Shown: positions 9,501-16,955 of the stretch, one piece after another | How positions within the stretch are numbered: the stretch's first letter is position 1 | Layout of the letters: every line of letters starts with the position of its first letter | The notes under the pieces: generated by a model | Told to the model about the DNA's origin: nothing | The model's input: only the letters and a program-made list of their open reading frames with translations | The model's database searches: none | Assembly: GCF_002914585.1 (NCBI RefSeq) | Contig: NZ_PDDM01000014.1 | Coordinates: 62,001-126,000 of the forward strand | Direction of reading: 5' to 3' | Origin: Pseudanabaena sp. BC1403 | GTDB lineage: Bacteria; Cyanobacteriota; Cyanobacteriia; Pseudanabaenales; Pseudanabaenaceae | Length of the DNA stretch: 64,000 bases | Translations under genes and position numbers: made by a program

Positions 9501-11338
9501 CAGTCGATCCAAACAACGCAAAAGTATACACTGCTACTTTCAACCCAATTGCTACAAATAGCTTGAGCGGTGCGATCGAGATCGCATCCAACACTTTCAC
9601 TGATGCTGTTGGGAACAACAACCTTGCAAGTAACTCCATCGCCTTTAGTGGTGATACTTTGATTTCTGTACCAACTCTGGCGCTGGCGGTTGACTCAGAC
9701 TCAGGTATCTCTAGCAGCGACATGCTCACTAACGCAGGAATTCTGACCGTCAGTGACTTGGAGAGTGGTGCGAGTTGGAAATACAGCGTCAATAACGGTA
9801 CAAGTTGGACATCTGGCGTTGGTAATAGTTTTACACTCACTGGTGATGGAACGAAGAGCGTGTTGGTGCAGCAGACCGATCTCGCAGGCAACGTCTCCAA
9901 TAATTCCGCCCCATTCATCTTCACCCTAGATACTGCCGCACCGTCCAAAACCGCCGCGATCGCCAGCATGACAAAGGACACGGGGACTTCCTCAATAGAC
10001 TTCATTACAAATGACGGCACCGCAGGTCGCACTTACAGCGGCACCCTATCGACAGCACTTGTCAGCGGGAGCGAAAGCCTTCAGGTCTCTGTTGATGGAG
10101 GCATAACTTGGTCTACCAATGCCCTCGTCAGTGGCACGAATTGGACGTTCGTCGATAATAATACTCAGTCAAGCAATTGGACGATTCAGACTCGGGTGGT
10201 TGACAATGCTGGCAATGCTGGTGCGATCGCCAGTAAAGCCATTACCCTCGATCAACAAATTTCAGCTGCCAGTACGATTACCCTTGACCTGCTAGCAACG
10301 AGTGATTCTGGTGTCAGTAATACAGATAACATCACGAACAAAACATTACCCACATTCGCTGTCACCTTCGATCCTACAAAAGCACAAGCAGGGGATATCG
10401 TTGAGATCCGCAAGGGCGCTCTTGTCCTTGGCTCTACAACGCTTGATACTACTCTGGCTAACGCTGGCACAGTCAATGTGACGCTGACCACCACCCTCAG
10501 TAACGGCTTAAATACACTTTCTGCTGTTCACCGCGATATTGCTGGCAATAGTGTCACAGGTTCTACCTCTCTTGCAGTTACTCGCGATACCACAGCGCCA
10601 GCAGCCCCAGTCTTGGGTGGATACACATCGACAAGCGTTAACGGAACGACAGAGGCAAATGCAACCATCAAGTTTTCTACGAGTGCCAGTTCACCGTCGA
10701 GCTTTGCAGGGGCTGCGGCTACAGCTCTCGCTAGTGGCAACTATGCGATCGCAACCTCGGGACTGACTGGTTCTGTCGGTGGTACAAGTTACTATCTCTA
10801 TGCTGAGGATGTGGCAGGCAACTTGAGTTCTGCCAGTAGTCAGCGGGTGATAGTTGGTACTTCTGGTAATGACATTCTAACTGGGGGGGCAAGTGGTAGC
10901 GACCTCTTGGTTGGTGGTAACGGAATTGATAAGGCTCAATACGCAGTTGCAAGCAACGCGATCGCTCTGACAGGTCAGATTACATCAACAACGGGAAGCA
11001 TCAATATTAGAACTGCCAATATTGACGTTCTGACTGGTATCGAACAGATTAATTTCACAGGTTCTGGCTATACAGGAATCGGAAATGGAAACAACCAGTT
11101 AAGAGGCTCTATTCAGTCTTCTCTAGGAAACAACTCAATTGCAGCCTTTACTGGTGTTTATGATGCCTTGTCAGGAAGCTTCTCATTTGGCATGGCAACC
11201 CCAAATGCGACTCTAATCGCCTTCGATTCCAATTCGGGAAGCGGCACGAATTATGAGGCTTTCCTGCTCCTTAATAAGAGCACGATCAGTGGCAACACAG
11301 CATTTGGTGGCGGAACTTTGAGCTTGGCTAATCTTTAA
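3533..11338 (+). CDS. Giant modular surface or secreted protein (DUF4347, Calx-beta, FG-GAP, VCBS/cadherin-like, RTX-like)
   Basis: The 2601-aa protein starts with a DUF4347 domain (about residues 29-190; RTLIVFDSRVEDLDIL, LVIVAHGE, IALYSCEIAKG). Next come a beta-propeller-like region (195-455) and a Calx-beta domain near 463-560. Seven FG-GAP repeats of the form VGDFNGDGKSDLVV follow, with Asp/Asn-rich calcium loops, and then a VCBS-like domain. A second Calx-beta, seven further FG-GAP repeats and a second VCBS-like domain repeat the module. The remainder is cadherin-like and Ig-like modules, then one RTX-like stretch (GTSGNDILTGG, SDLLVGGNGIDKAQY) and a beta-rich tail resembling cyanobacterial surface-protein C termini. 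No classical signal peptide is seen; the tail suggests type I-like export, probably as an adhesin or sheath protein. Function is inferred from domains only. Confidence 0.85.
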   Translation: MPITLSSPKVSSASYSTSPASPTRSCKVRTLIVFDSRVEDLDILYKALLSDTIAYTITAQEDSLNIITQLLAETGTRQLVIVAHGESGVVHIGANPLNIEQIEQRSHLLQKWGVEEIALYSCEIAKGDRGLSFVGKLGELTGAKIAAASNVIGSNKLGGSWDLTVTVGDINSPFVFDSHILNTFPQILPISINGFTESVYFSGLPTSTGLTIDPLTRNIFIADGTSTNGILRKIDSSKVLSTVTNDFTPGVGIYPYVATDIQFANGFVYSSLSDGGLVQINVITGASQILTSFPNFGVESGLDIKNNKIYVTDGEGSSNQLWEFDLTTGLSTPKISGLPPSAYGFEYDATQNKFYFAANGNSFYRADPQTGTYQLLSTASTGLGNFAIDPTGNYLYARVGSDILRISTADGSSIPFQTGLVADSMGDLAFGPSSSGVGTSLYIVNGNNIVETSGFSSGSSITPQLSLTAGIKPIEGSRNGIFTINLDSPAPVGGLVVNFTTTGSTATANSDYIFTAGTGIAALTNNTFTIAAGATSATLNVVAAADNVVDPSETVILNLTAGSGYTLSSSNSVTFSPSTNFGAGGFPTSAYVGDFNGDGKSDLVVTNVGNNSISLLLGTGTGSFSSPTNFAVGVTPNSAIVGDFNGDGKSDLVVWNTFSNNFSVLFSTNTGSLSSPTNFSVGSGPSPNSVSVGDFNSDGKSDLVVATPGVNSGVSVLLSTGTGSFSSSTSFLQGFSPSSMTVGDFDGDGKSDLVMANAGGNNSVSVLLGTGTGSFGVPTNFFVGFSPSSMTVGDYNGDGKSDLAVVANAGISSSVSVLLGTGTGSFGLPMNFFLGFSPASAIVGDFDGDGKSDLVVTNPSSNSTSVLLGTGTGNLISTANLTIGTSFAPVTVGDFNGDGKSDLAVANASDNNVSILLNNTIPTATATLTILDSNRAPTLQALPFGSYADTANSDYFAPITGTLFGSDPDLNATLTYGIAGGSVSNGITSTLAGNYGTLSLNTFTGAYTYTPNAIAINALSANAADNFYFTVNDASLSASQLFTININGVNDRPTISVPSSFTVMEDKASSLIFSGSTFFDVDSNLTVTLAIADGTISGISSSGGVTVGGTATARTFSGSPSQLNDYFIAGKVTYTTALNNNTTRTLSVSVSDGEFNSSTTSTINITPVPDITLTAGLLPVENGNNGTFIINLDYPAPVGGLVVNFTTTGSTATATTDYTFTAGTGIAALTANTFTIAAGATSATLNVVAVADAVNDPLETITLNLSSSSGLTNADFSPSANFGAGIGPSSISIGDFNGDGKSDLVVATSGSNSISVLLGTGTGNFSSPTNFSVGQTAQSVSVGDFNGDGKSDLVVTTSGSSVSVLLGTGTGNFSSSTNFAVGSSPYSVSIGDFNSDGKSDLAVANAGGSGSVSVLLGTGTGSFGAATNFAVGTSTRFVSIGDFNGDGKADLAVANYIGNSVSILLGTGTGSFSSPTNFAVGASPVSMTVGDFNSDGKSDLAVANAGGSGSVSVLLGTGTGSFGAATNFVVGYNPTSVTVGDFNGDGKSDLAVANSGSNSISVLLGTGTGNFSSPTNFAVGDLPRSITVGDFNSDGKSDLAVANLFSSNVSVLLNNFIPASASLTILNNNAPTLQALTFGSYTDTADYDSFTPITGALVGSDPDVGNTLTYSIAGGTVSGSISTLVSSYGTLSLNTSTGAYSYTPNTTAINALSNNADDNFSFTVSDGSLSATQVFTININAVNDAPTGSATVSLANGAEDTTYTINASDLLQGFTDIEGDTLSVSNLTANNGSLIDNLNGTYSFTPNVNYNGTVNLSYSVIDGNGGSVIASKSFSLEVVNDAPTGYATASLLNGTQDAAYTVSVLQLLQGFSDPDIATNGQVLSIANLTASNGIVTLNNDESYTIAPTANFIGAVTLTYDVTDNNGSTLTGQTLTYSVIDNIPPTVTITSNKANFKAGEFAIATFTFSEVPTDFTSSDITTSGGTLTNLAVDPNNAKVYTATFNPIATNSLSGAIEIASNTFTDAVGNNNLASNSIAFSGDTLISVPTLALAVDSDSGISSSDMLTNAGILTVSDLESGASWKYSVNNGTSWTSGVGNSFTLTGDGTKSVLVQQTDLAGNVSNNSAPFIFTLDTAAPSKTAAIASMTKDTGTSSIDFITNDGTAGRTYSGTLSTALVSGSESLQVSVDGGITWSTNALVSGTNWTFVDNNTQSSNWTIQTRVVDNAGNAGAIASKAITLDQQISAASTITLDLLATSDSGVSNTDNITNKTLPTFAVTFDPTKAQAGDIVEIRKGALVLGSTTLDTTLANAGTVNVTLTTTLSNGLNTLSAVHRDIAGNSVTGSTSLAVTRDTTAPAAPVLGGYTSTSVNGTTEANATIKFSTSASSPSSFAGAAATALASGNYAIATSGLTGSVGGTSYYLYAEDVAGNLSSASSQRVIVGTSGNDILTGGASGSDLLVGGNGIDKAQYAVASNAIALTGQITSTTGSINIRTANIDVLTGIEQINFTGSGYTGIGNGNNQLRGSIQSSLGNNSIAAFTGVYDALSGSFSFGMATPNATLIAFDSNSGSGTNYEAFLLLNKSTISGNTAFGGGTLSLANL

Positions 11339-11356
11339 ACTCTATAGCTAGCCTTA

Positions 11357-11460
11357 ATACCAAAACACAAAGTGGCAAAGCTATTTTGTGTTTTTAAAAC
11401 CCTTACAGGGTTTGGCTTTTAATTCATAGAAGTGTTGTCACACTTTTGTGAATTGGTATA
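11357..11460. repeat. Dispersed ATACCAA palindromic repeat, full-length copy
   Basis: The copy starts ATACCAAAACACAAAGTGGC, has the CCCTTACAGGGTTTGGCTTT spacer and ends CACTTTTGTGAATTGGTATA. It lies just downstream of the giant gene. The first hairpin is slightly degraded (AAAGTGGC against GCTATTTT). Confidence 0.8.
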
Positions 11461-11577
11461 ACGTGCCAGATGTTAAGGTTAGCAACATCATTAGAGATTA
11501 TTCAAGTTTTAGCTTTTTCGCAGGGATTAACATTATAAAACACCAAAATTGGTTTCATAATGTTAATTCTTGGCTTT

Positions 11578-11784
11578 TTAGATCTCAACTCCAGCTTGAA
11601 AAATCTGATTTGCAGTAAGCTTTAATTCGGGGAAAGCTTGAGAAATAATGCGTTCATCATCACGAAACTTAATAATTTGATATTCGCCCTCGACCAAATT
11701 ACAAAAGGTTTGGGGCATAGCTATTAGGCTTGGCTGACTATGAAAAATATTGTAATCCGCAATAAGATCTGCGATGTTTTGCAC
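11578..11784 (-). CDS. Small hypothetical protein (68 aa) after the GntR gene
   Basis: The frame starts with GTG at 11784, only 8 bp after the GntR stop, in the same direction. The peptide (for example PQTFCNLVEGEYQIIKFRDD) has normal composition and reads like a real globular protein rather than a shadow. No family is recognised. A hairpin at 11760-11798 covers its start, which would be unusual for a coupled gene, so an ATG at residue 23 (MPQTF) is an alternative start. Existence is plausible, not certain. Confidence 0.45.
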   Translation of the reverse strand: MQNIADLIADYNIFHSQPSLIAMPQTFCNLVEGEYQIIKFRDDERIISQAFPELKLTANQIFQAGVEI

Positions 11785-11798
11785 AGCAGATCTTATTG
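11760..11798. repeat. Inverted repeat at the GntR gene 3' end
   Basis: CAATAAGATCTGC (11760-11772) is exactly complementary to GCAGATCTTATTG (11786-11798). It spans the GntR stop codon and the start of the small downstream frame, and may be a terminator or attenuator between them. Confidence 0.6.
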
Positions 11799-12494
11799 AA
11801 TCTGTTGGCTTTGCAGTTGTTCGATTTCGCGGATAACTCTGGCTTGGCTGGACATTAAATGATTACTAAGAGCCGTGAAAGCCGCTTCGTAATCTCGTTT
11901 TACGATCGCTTCATAAATTTGACGATGCTCCGAGCGGATCTCTAAAACCTTGAGATTTTGTTGCACTGTCTGCATCCGCAATAATGCCATTTTGTCGAAT
12001 AGCTGATCGAGGAGCAAAGCTAGCCAAGGATTGCCCGAACATTCCGCGATCGCTCGATGAAATTGGTAATCGATATGTAGTAACTGGTAGCTTGTCAGCT
12101 GATTTGGCTGCTGGGCGATCGCTTTTTCTGCTTGCTGAATCGCCAACTCAATTTTTGCTAACTGCTCAGCAGTGGCATTTTTACAGGCTTCTAAGACTGA
12201 TTCTTGCTCTAGTACCAAACGACAACGATAGAGATGTTTAGCATCAGCAGTCGAGAAACTGACCACCCGAAGATTGCCATTTTCATCGGTTATAACAAGC
12301 TGCTCTTGCTGTAACTGCTGTAGTGCCTCACGTATTGGTGTACGGCTAACTTGTAATTTCTCGGCAATTTGGGTCTCTACTAAACGTGAGCCAGCTAAAA
12401 ATTCCCCTGACAAAATAGCTGAGCGCAAAACCTGATAGGTTTGCTCACGCAAAGATTGTGAACGTTGGATGGGACGAGGTGATGAGAGCAACAA
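11793..12494 (-). CDS. GntR-family transcriptional regulator (FadR/FCD type)
   Basis: The 233-aa protein has an N-terminal winged helix (about residues 17-75; LREQTYQVLRSAILSGEF, then LVETQIAEKLQVSRTPIREAL, a classic GntR helix-turn-helix) and a C-terminal all-helical FCD ligand domain. Metal-binding-type residues are visible in HIDYQFHRAIAECSGNPW and EHRQIYEAI. The start is a TTG at 12494: the codon just before it is a stop (TGA), no ATG is available nearby, and AGGAG lies about 8 nt upstream. It diverges from the M20 amidase gene, so it probably controls that gene and itself through the shared region. The effector is unknown. Confidence 0.9.
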   Translation of the reverse strand: MLLSSPRPIQRSQSLREQTYQVLRSAILSGEFLAGSRLVETQIAEKLQVSRTPIREALQQLQQEQLVITDENGNLRVVSFSTADAKHLYRCRLVLEQESVLEACKNATAEQLAKIELAIQQAEKAIAQQPNQLTSYQLLHIDYQFHRAIAECSGNPWLALLLDQLFDKMALLRMQTVQQNLKVLEIRSEHRQIYEAIVKRDYEAAFTALSNHLMSSQARVIREIEQLQSQQIQ

Positions 12495-12822
12495 TCAGAA
12501 ATCTCCTAAAATCTGTGTGAATAATTCTCTGCGATTTTGACTATAAAAGGATCAGCAGAAATCATGAGAATTTTTTGGCTTTTCGTAAAGTTTGTAAGTA
12601 CCGATATCGTAATTAAACCCCAGATCAAAAACTTGTGATGCCCATTAGGCAAGCATAAGTTTTAAGATTTTATATTTAATTGCGTCAGCTTACTTAATCA
12701 TCGAAATAATCATTCTTCAATACAGACAAGAATCTTAATCCTATTGTTTCTTGATTTTTAGATAAATTCATGAAGCAACTTCGCCTGAAAATCGAATAAA
12801 AGTACCATATTAATTACAAATA

Positions 12823-12845
12823 TGTGTATACAGTATATTGTATTC
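12823..12845. promoter_or_regulatory. Candidate GntR operator
   Basis: TGTATACA at 12825-12832 is an exact palindrome and is followed by GTATATTGTAT, giving two overlapping TATAC/GTATA half-sites. FadR-type GntR proteins bind short palindromes of this sort. It lies 43-65 bp before the amidase start, where repressor binding would block transcription. The rest of the 393-bp divergent gap shows nothing else recognisable. Inference from position and symmetry only. Confidence 0.4.
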
Positions 12846-12887
12846 ATAGCTTCCTGCTTAACATATCTTTAAGGAATAATCTGAGCC

Positions 12888-14129
12888 ATGATAGCGATAG
12901 TTCCCAAATTAGCGATCAATTGCGATCGCCTTGATCGCAGTCTTGCTGAACTTGCCACAATTGGCAAGCTGCCCAACGGTGGAGTGTGCAGACTTGCTTT
13001 TTCTGAAGAGGACATACTGGCTCGTAAATTGATCAAAACTTGGATGCTAGAAGCAGGAATGTCTGTACGCAGTGACGCGGTTGGCAATATCATCGGTACT
13101 TATGCAGGAACAGAATCAGGAACAGCAGCTTTGGCGACAGGATCGCACATTGACACCGTCCCAGTGGGAGGCAGGTTCGATGGTTGTCTCGGCGTTTTGG
13201 CGGGAATCGAAGTGGCGAAGGTATTTCAAGAAAGCCAGATACGGCTGCGTCATCCCTTTGAAGTAATAGTTTTTTCTGATGAAGAAAATAGTGTGATTGG
13301 CTGTAAAGCGATCGCAGGCAATGCTCCAACTGATCCTGAACGTTATCGTCGTAAAGATGGCACATCAATTCAAGATTGTTTAAAAAATGTTGGTGGTGAT
13401 TGGGATAAGCTCCATACTGCTAAACGCGATCGCCATGAAATTGCGGCGTTTATCGAACTCCATGTTGAGCAGGGCGGCGTACTTGAAGCATTAGATAAAC
13501 AAATCGGCGTAGTTACAGGTATCGTCGGTCAATATCGCTTTATGGTGACAATTATTGGTCGTCCCAACCATGCAGGCACAACGCCAATGCATATGCGAAA
13601 AGATGCTCTCGTTGCGGCTTCTCAACTGGTATTAGCAATCAATCGCCTTGGTGTAGAAACGAAGGGTGAACAAGTTGCTACTGTAGGACATATGACTGTT
13701 TCGCCTAACGCAACTAATGTTGTGCCAGCCCGTGTAGATATGAGCATTGATTTGCGCGACCTCTCTGAAGAGAATCTGCAATATTTAATCGCGCAGATTG
13801 AGAAAGAATGTGAGGCGATCGCGCAAAATACAGGTACAGAATTTACCATTGAGCAGAAGCTGCATGTGCTGCCAACTCCAGCTAATTCCGAATTAATGGA
13901 GGCGATCACTAACGTCTGTCAAGAACTCAAACTTAGTTACGATTACTTACCTAGCCGCGCAGGACATGACGCTCAAGAGATTGGACGTTTTACGAATATG
14001 GGCATGATTTTTGTTCCCAGTCTCGATGGTATTAGTCATTCGCAGGATGAATATACTTCACCAGAGCAATGCGCTCAGGGTGCAAATGTTTTGTTACATA
14101 CGCTTTTAGTGATCGATAAAACTCTGTAA
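12888..14129 (+). CDS. M20-family amidase (hydantoinase/carbamoylase type; allantoate amidohydrolase or N-carbamoyl amino acid hydrolase)
   Basis: The 413-aa protein matches the Zn-dependent amidase subgroup of M20 peptidases in length and motifs. Metal ligands are visible in GSHIDTVPVGGRFDG (H87, D98) and SDEEN (E132/E133), with ELHVEQGGVLE near residue 190 and a final His in LDGISHSQDEYTS. These enzymes hydrolyse allantoate, ureidoglycolate-type or N-carbamoyl substrates, releasing ammonia and CO2, in the cytosol. Sequence alone does not fix the substrate. The divergent GntR gene suggests substrate-induced expression and a role in scavenging organic nitrogen. Confidence 0.88.
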   Translation: MIAIVPKLAINCDRLDRSLAELATIGKLPNGGVCRLAFSEEDILARKLIKTWMLEAGMSVRSDAVGNIIGTYAGTESGTAALATGSHIDTVPVGGRFDGCLGVLAGIEVAKVFQESQIRLRHPFEVIVFSDEENSVIGCKAIAGNAPTDPERYRRKDGTSIQDCLKNVGGDWDKLHTAKRDRHEIAAFIELHVEQGGVLEALDKQIGVVTGIVGQYRFMVTIIGRPNHAGTTPMHMRKDALVAASQLVLAINRLGVETKGEQVATVGHMTVSPNATNVVPARVDMSIDLRDLSEENLQYLIAQIEKECEAIAQNTGTEFTIEQKLHVLPTPANSELMEAITNVCQELKLSYDYLPSRAGHDAQEIGRFTNMGMIFVPSLDGISHSQDEYTSPEQCAQGANVLLHTLLVIDKTL

Positions 14130-14165
14130 TACCAAATACAAAATGGCGTAGCCATTTTGTATTTT
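14129..14165. repeat. ATACCAA palindromic repeat, short copy
   Basis: ATACCAAATACAAAATGGC pairs with GCCATTTTGTATTTT directly after the amidase stop codon. It may also act as a transcription terminator for that gene. Confidence 0.65.
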
Positions 14166-14175
14166 AAAGCCCAGT

Positions 14176-14210
14176 AATGCAAAGCGCCTGCGTAGCAGGC
14201 GCTTTGCATT
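14176..14210. terminator. Perfect hairpin between convergent amidase and glucosidase genes
   Basis: AATGCAAAGCGCCTGC pairs with GCAGGCGCTTTGCATT around GTA. The position between two convergent genes fits a bidirectional terminator. Confidence 0.7.
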
Positions 14211-14214
14211 TTAT

Positions 14215-14251
14215 CTCAAAAGATGAGAAGCGCCGCTTCTCATCTTTTGAG
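14215..14251. terminator. Hairpin overlapping the 3' end of the glucosidase gene
   Basis: CTCAAAAGATGAGAAGCG pairs with CGCTTCTCATCTTTTGAG around a single C. The glucosidase stop codon (14240, minus strand) lies inside the stem. The outer stem CAAAAGATGAG recurs in the hairpins at 16510 and 28046. Confidence 0.7.
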
Positions 14252-16249
14252 GTTCTCGATGAATATCCAAGTTTGTAGAACCTCGGCAACAGTCCAAGCT
14301 TGAGCAATACAACCTCGCGATCGCATCGGGGCATCACCATCAAAGATCTCACTCAAACTACCTAAACCTCCAGCTTGCAGATGATGAGACATTGGCTGGA
14401 GTATTGCATGAGCCTGTTCGGGATTTTGATAGACCCGCAGATGACTCCGCACAAATGCGCCCAGCAACCAGCCCCATACTGTTCCTTGATGATAAACACT
14501 GTCCCTTTGATAGGAATTACCAGCATAATGTCCGCAATAGTCAGGATGTTCAGGGGATAGCGATCGCAATCCGTAGGAAGTAAGTAGCGATCGCCCACAT
14601 GTATCCACAATACTTTTTTGTTGAACTTCAGTTAATAGTGGCGAAATGGGCAGAGATACAGCAAAGATTTGATTGGGACGCAGAGTATCATCGTTAAACG
14701 CTTTGCCGTCTGAATTTAGAACATCATAGCAATAACCAGTTAATGGATTCCAAAACTTCTGAAATCCGATTCTGGCTTGATCTGCGAGTTTCTCATAACG
14801 ATCATGGGGTTTGCCAATCTTTTGCGCGATCGCAGACATCGTCGCAAGGGCGCAATACCAAAGCGCATTAATTTCTATGGGCTTACCAATGCGAGGCGTG
14901 ACTACCCAGTCACCAATCTTGGCATCCATCCAAGTTAGTTGTACTCCCGATTCACCTGCATAGAGCAAGCCATCACTATCGAGATGGATGTTGTAGCGAG
15001 TACCTTGGCAATGCCAATCGATAACTTCTTCGAGAGCAGGAAAGAGTTGATGTAATAATTGCTCGTTGCCAGTTGCCGCGTGATAGGCACGGATTGCCTC
15101 AAAGTACCAAAGCGTGGCATCAACAGTGTTGTATTCTGGCATTTCTCCGACATCGGGGAAACGATTCGGCAGCATTCCACGATCTAGATATTGGGCAAAG
15201 GTGAGTAAAATGGAACGCGCAATTTCAGGACGACCCGTTGCTAACGTCAATCCTGACAAACTAATCATCGTATCTCTTCCCCAGTCAGAGAACCAGTGAT
15301 ATCCAGCAATAATCGTTTTGCCATTATCTAGCTCTGGACGATCCACAATAAATTGATCGGCTGCTAGCACTAAATGCTCGATCCAATCTGGTGCAGACTG
15401 AGTTGAAATTTTGGAGGAATAATTTAAGGAATAGAAAGAGTACCAAGTATCTAACAATTTCGCATCGCGATCGCGCTCTATTTGTAAAGCGAATTTACCA
15501 TCTAAGGAAGCACTAGCAGTCGTGCTCGCAATAATAGTTAAAGCCTCGCCCACTTCCAGTTTTACTTCAAAAGTAACAACATGAAGATGATCTTCGCGAT
15601 CGCTTAATCCGCGTTCTCTTTCTATCGCTAGCTCGAATCCCTTATACCAATCATGAGCAAGCGTGAAATTACCGCGATCGCATAGTAAATAGAATGGAGT
15701 TGCGGTCGGGAAAGCCCTAATACAAACTCCTTTCTCAATGCGATCCACTTGCATTTGCCAATTGCCGCCAATGGTACTGCCGTGGTAATCACGATAGTTA
15801 ACTAATGCTTTAATTGAGAGTGTTATAGGAGAACTACCACGCTCTAGAGCATACTGAATATAGGTAGTATTTTGTCCATGCTGCATCCATATCCGCTTTT
15901 GGAGTATTGCATCAGCACAGGCAAAGCTCCATTTGGGTATAGTTCCTTCTAATGCGAAACTTTCAATATTTTGATAGCCTGATGGTTCAACAGTTCCATC
16001 TGCCCAACGATTAGTATGAAGAGGATAATGCCGATCCCTATATCTTACAGTTTCATCTAATTTTGAGAGCAAGAGCGATCGCTCTAATGGTGGTTTGAGT
16101 GCGCCTACCAATAATCCATGATAGCGACGGGTCAACATTCCTGAAATCGTACCAGAGGCATAGCCACCAATGCCATTAGTCACTAGCCATTCATATTCTT
16201 CTGATTTAGTGCGATCGCCACAAATCTCTCTTCCAAAATTAATGCTCAT
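14240..16249 (-). CDS. Amylo-alpha-1,6-glucosidase (glycogen-debranching-enzyme family)
   Basis: The 669-aa protein has the two-part layout of prokaryotic glycogen-debranching-type glucosidases. The N-terminal beta-rich domain (about 15-230) opens with EYEWLVTNGIGGYASGTISG and MLTRRYHGLLV, and the C-terminal alpha/alpha toroid catalytic domain has WFSDWGRDTMISLSGL, NTVDATLWYFEA and YHQGTVWGWLLGAFVRSH. It would hydrolyse alpha-1,6 branches or trim limit dextrins during glycogen turnover in the cytosol. The ATG start at 16249 gives the expected family N terminus. It converges with the amidase and has no obvious operon partners. Confidence 0.88.
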   Translation of the reverse strand: MSINFGREICGDRTKSEEYEWLVTNGIGGYASGTISGMLTRRYHGLLVGALKPPLERSLLLSKLDETVRYRDRHYPLHTNRWADGTVEPSGYQNIESFALEGTIPKWSFACADAILQKRIWMQHGQNTTYIQYALERGSSPITLSIKALVNYRDYHGSTIGGNWQMQVDRIEKGVCIRAFPTATPFYLLCDRGNFTLAHDWYKGFELAIERERGLSDREDHLHVVTFEVKLEVGEALTIIASTTASASLDGKFALQIERDRDAKLLDTWYSFYSLNYSSKISTQSAPDWIEHLVLAADQFIVDRPELDNGKTIIAGYHWFSDWGRDTMISLSGLTLATGRPEIARSILLTFAQYLDRGMLPNRFPDVGEMPEYNTVDATLWYFEAIRAYHAATGNEQLLHQLFPALEEVIDWHCQGTRYNIHLDSDGLLYAGESGVQLTWMDAKIGDWVVTPRIGKPIEINALWYCALATMSAIAQKIGKPHDRYEKLADQARIGFQKFWNPLTGYCYDVLNSDGKAFNDDTLRPNQIFAVSLPISPLLTEVQQKSIVDTCGRSLLTSYGLRSLSPEHPDYCGHYAGNSYQRDSVYHQGTVWGWLLGAFVRSHLRVYQNPEQAHAILQPMSHHLQAGGLGSLSEIFDGDAPMRSRGCIAQAWTVAEVLQTWIFIENLKR

Positions 16250-16390
16250 TATTTACATATTTTTACTGGATCTCAATTCACCCTAACAGATTTGGTTAAT
16301 CGATACCTGTGCTTATGATAAAGGATTCATTAAACATTTTAGAAATTTCTATAGGGCTATCCTCAGCAAAAAATTATTTATAGCAATGTA

Positions 16391-16494
16391 ATACCAAAAC
16401 ACAAAGTGGCTACGCCACTTTGTGTTTTTAAAACCCTTACAGGGTTTGCTTTTTAATTCACAAAAGTGTGACAACACTTTTGTGAATTGGTATA
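16391..16494. repeat. Dispersed ATACCAA palindromic repeat, full-length copy
   Basis: The two perfect hairpins are ACACAAAGTGGC/GCCACTTTGTGT and CACAAAAGTG/CACTTTTGTG, with the CCCTTACAGGGTTTG spacer between them. It is the best-preserved copy in the window. Confidence 0.85.
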
Positions 16495-16509
16495 AGGTTT
16501 GCTTAGAAC

Positions 16510-16560
16510 AACCCAAAAGATGAGTGGCGGCGCTTCGCGCCGCCACTCATCTTTTGGGTT
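16510..16560. repeat. 51-bp perfect hairpin with GGCGGCGCTTCGCGCCGCC core
   Basis: The outer stem AACCCAAAAGATGAGTGG is followed by a GCGGCGC stem and TTC centre, all exactly mirrored. It lies next to ATACCAA elements rather than at a gene end. The outer stem shares CCAAAAGATGA with the hairpin at 28046-28090. Confidence 0.8.
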
Positions 16561-16568
16561 TTGATGTA

Positions 16569-16613
16569 ATACCAATTCATAAAAGTGTGTCGGCACTTTT
16601 GTGAATTGGTATA
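16569..16613. repeat. ATACCAA repeat, second-hairpin fragment
   Basis: ATACCAATTCATAAAAGTG and CACTTTTGTGAATTGGTAT flank a TGTCGG loop. It corresponds to the right hairpin of the full element. Confidence 0.75.
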
Positions 16614-16650
16614 AATTCTATAGAATATAGTTCATGACTTCTAGAATATT

Positions 16651-16911
16651 CTAGTTTTGGCGATTGATTTCTTGTTGAATCCATTCGTCAACGGGTTGAC
16701 CATCTTTACGAGTGAGTTCAATCTCTACCATTACAGAAGAAACTGCACCAACTGGAGCCATTTTTTGATGGAAACGAATTACATAATCTTTAGGATTATG
16801 ATTGCGTTCCTTGAGCCAGTCTTGAACTTTGAGTTCTGCAAAGACTGACTGACCTTGCTCAAACATCCTTGCAACCTGCATTCTGATCGTAAAAGGATTG
16901 ACTTGTGGCAT
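16651..16911 (-). CDS. Conserved-looking hypothetical protein (86 aa)
   Basis: The frame encodes a small soluble protein (VNPFTIRMQVARMFEQG, then DYVIRFHQKMAPVGAVSSVMVEIEL). The ATG at 16911 is preferred over the ATG at 16923 because GGAG sits about 6 nt before it. No signal peptide, cysteine or membrane helix is visible, and the family is not recognised. It follows MltA in the same direction with a 44-bp gap but is oriented away from it, so co-transcription downstream of mltA is possible. Confidence 0.65.
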   Translation of the reverse strand: MPQVNPFTIRMQVARMFEQGQSVFAELKVQDWLKERNHNPKDYVIRFHQKMAPVGAVSSVMVEIELTRKDGQPVDEWIQQEINRQN

Positions 16912-16955
16912 AAAAAACTCCATCTATAACAAGTGACAAAAAATTCCGTCTGTAG

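Larger units (their letters stand above)
16250..16650. other. Repeat-filled gap of 401 bp without genes
   Basis: The gap contains a full ATACCAA element (16391-16494), a long GC-core hairpin (16510-16560) and a single-hairpin ATACCAA fragment (16569-16613). No reading frame here looks real. Confidence 0.7.

Noticed and set aside
9337-10032. 231-aa minus-strand frame
   Set aside because: Antisense of the Ig-like region of the giant protein; biased Val/Ser/Leu composition and no ribosome binding site or motif.
16349-16546. 65-aa minus-strand frame
   Set aside because: It consists mostly of the ATACCAA element and the adjacent hairpin.
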